Of a DNA stretch of 64,000 bases, positions 62,801 through 64,000 are shown piece by piece. The DNA comes from Pleodorina starrii (Eukaryota; Chlorophyta; Chlorophyceae; Chlamydomonadales; Volvocaceae), in contig BRXU01000017.1 in the NCBI GenBank assembly GCA_030267565.1, forward strand, positions 1,954,501-2,018,500. Direction: 5' to 3'. The notes beneath the pieces are model-generated. The model was not told the origin of the DNA, did no database searches, and was given only the letters and a program-made list of their open reading frames with translations. Each line of letters starts with the position of its first letter. Position 1 is the first letter of the stretch. The translations under genes and the position numbers were made by a program.

Positions 62801-64000
62801 GCGGCGGGGGGTGTTCGAGGCGGCTCAGGGGCGGAGCTGGCGGCGGCGGCTCCACACCTTTTGAGACCGCGATGGGTGAGTCGGTGGGCTGGCGGGTGGG
62901 TGGGTGCTGGGTGGTAAGAATGAATGAGCGCAGCGAAGTGTCTGCGGCGACCCCGGGGGTTGGGGGGTGGGTGGGTGCGTGGCGCCAGGTGTGGTGAAAC
63001 CAAACCCTACATGGATGACGCCGTATGCGCCGCCCCCTCCACACACAAACACACACGCGCCCTGACTCACCTGGACAGTTGCGTTGGCCGTGGGTTCCAG
63101 CCCCCGCTTGCTCGACTCCTCGCAGGCATCAAACATGGCCCCCATGGTGGGCACGATGGCGGACCTGCGGGTCGGGTCGGGTCAGGTGCGCAGCAGGGCG
63201 CGTTTTCCGCCGGGTGGAGGGAGGGAAGGAGGCAGCACGGAGGGAGGCGGGCGGGGGGGGGAGCGAGGCAGCACGGAGGGAGGCGGGCGGGGGGGGAGCG
63301 AGGCAGCACGGAGGGAGGCGGGCGGGGGGGGAGCGAGGCAGCACGGAGGGAGGCGGGGGGTTATCCACGTATAGGCCGGAGCCCGTGAACGGTAACGTAA
63401 CAGAAGAATTCCGTCTCATCAGGTCTCATCTGCAAAAGAACAGCGAGGTAAGGGAGGAGGGAGGCAGCACGGAGAAGGGGGAGGGAGGCAGCACGGAGAG
63501 AGGCGGGGCCAGGGGTCCTGATGAGCCTCGTTGTCGGCGGGGCGGGGGCGGGGGGGTCCAGTCAATCGCCCTCAAGTCGAGTGTCGGATAAGGCGCGGGG
63601 ACATGCGTACACGCTGGTACATCCACAGCTCTTGTTGGGGCACCGCAGGGTAAGGACTGTGCTCCCAATTGCAGAGACCCGAATGCACCCGGACGGGTGC
63701 TCCCCCGACGTGGCAGCCGACCAGCAGGGAGCAGGGACCGCAGCGTGCCGTCACGGCACTTCGGACGGAAAGCGGGAGGGGGGATGAAGACACTGGGAGA
63801 GAAAGAGACAGAGAGGGAGAGAGAGAGTCGGAGAGCGGGAACCAGAGAGCGGGAGGGAGAGAGAGAGGAGAGAGCGAGCAGGCCGCTAACGTCCGCCCGC
63901 GCGAGATCCCGCACCCACCGCAGCGGGCACGCGGCACCGTACTTGCTGCCCCGCACGGCAAACAGCAGCGAGCTGACGCGGGCGAATCCGCTGCCGTACG
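59820..64000 (-). CDS. Cys-containing, probably extracellular protein, 3' exons (5' end outside window)
   Basis: I do not recognise the family. Phase-consistent exons on the minus strand are 64000-63915 (FARVSSLLFAVRGSKYGAAC), a likely short exon near 63690-63650 (RCPNKSCGCTSV), 63164-63071 (MGAMFDACEESSKRG), 62762-62559, 62368-62210, 61645-61589 (KQLLDHNVAKQYIAAFTQL), 61258-61223 (ASPLLDYTAVHK), 60770-60635, 60345-60277 and 59957-59820 (stop). Cys-rich spacers include GGECISCGVYGVAG, NGSCTCPPG and IKPNCDSCTDGQF. N-glycosylation-type sites (NGS, NST, NAT) recur, and no membrane helix is seen in this part. The C-terminus is DWNYGYYDQVICK followed by SGTCCGGNFDGTP. Together these suggest a secreted domain or the ectodomain of a receptor or transporter. 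All introns are GT-AG. One exon between 61223 and 60770 could be missing. Confidence 0.6.
63225..63360. repeat. Minisatellite in an intron, unit about 36 bp
   Basis: Four units containing GGCAGCACGGAGGGAGGCGG followed by a G-run lie in an intron of the preceding minus-strand gene. Related single units recur at about 63465-63505. Confidence 0.85.
63800..63875. repeat. GA-rich simple sequence (polypyrimidine on the coding strand)
   Basis: Purine-rich GAGAGAGGGAG sequence that on the minus strand is a long pyrimidine tract inside an intron. No other function is visible. Confidence 0.7.

Overview
The window reads as nuclear DNA of a green alga of the Chlamydomonas/Volvox group. The signs are very high GC, many short introns with GTGAGT/GTGCGT/GTACGG donors and pyrimidine-rich CAG acceptors, Ala/Gly/Pro-rich proteins, an octotricopeptide-repeat (OPR) protein, and a TGTAA polyadenylation signal after a gene and at LINE 3' ends. 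This is inferred from sequence character, not from a database match. No rRNA, tRNA, CRISPR array or bacterial-type operon was seen.

Layout. 0.2-3.1 kb: 3' exons of a MATE transporter (+). 5.1-8.5 kb: an F-box/leucine-rich-repeat-like gene (-). 9.3-38.8 kb: a mobile-element zone. 39.2-43.0 kb: an intronless OPR protein (+). 45.4-48.9 kb: a nine-exon beta-ureidopropionase (+), the best-supported gene. 50.7-59.1 kb: a many-exon secreted or lumenal sulfotransferase with a coiled-coil tail (-). 59.8-64.0 kb: the 3' part of a Cys-containing, probably extracellular protein (-). Within the mobile zone, three less certain host-type genes lie at 16.0-19.5 kb (+), 25.5-27.1 kb (-) and 27.3-28.8 kb (-); the last has a signal peptide.

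The mobile zone is nested. A LINE (9.7-14 kb, -) has an endonuclease/reverse transcriptase ORF that starts immediately after the ORF1 stop. A paired unit, E1 plus E2, interrupts its ORF1. Both parts share 18-bp terminal inverted repeats, and E2 is E1 minus exactly 720 bp. The same E1-GC-E2 pair occurs inverted at 23.3-25.0 kb. Each pair has its own 4-bp target duplication (GAGA; TACT), so the pair appears to move as one unit, and the two copies bracket 7.5 kb carrying a spliced gene. Further right, an element with 22-bp inverted ends and a TGG duplication (29,626-38,802) contains a tyrosine-recombinase element with split direct repeats (A1-internal-B1-A2-B2). That element encodes a decayed protein joining a PHD finger to a tyrosine recombinase. 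A second LINE with an 11-bp target duplication sits inside its A1 repeat. A small divergent-promoter module recurs at 9.3 kb and twice near 30.5-31.0 kb.

The host genes show no shared pathway. The strongest candidates for something new are the E1-E2 macrotransposon and the PHD/tyrosine-recombinase split-repeat element.
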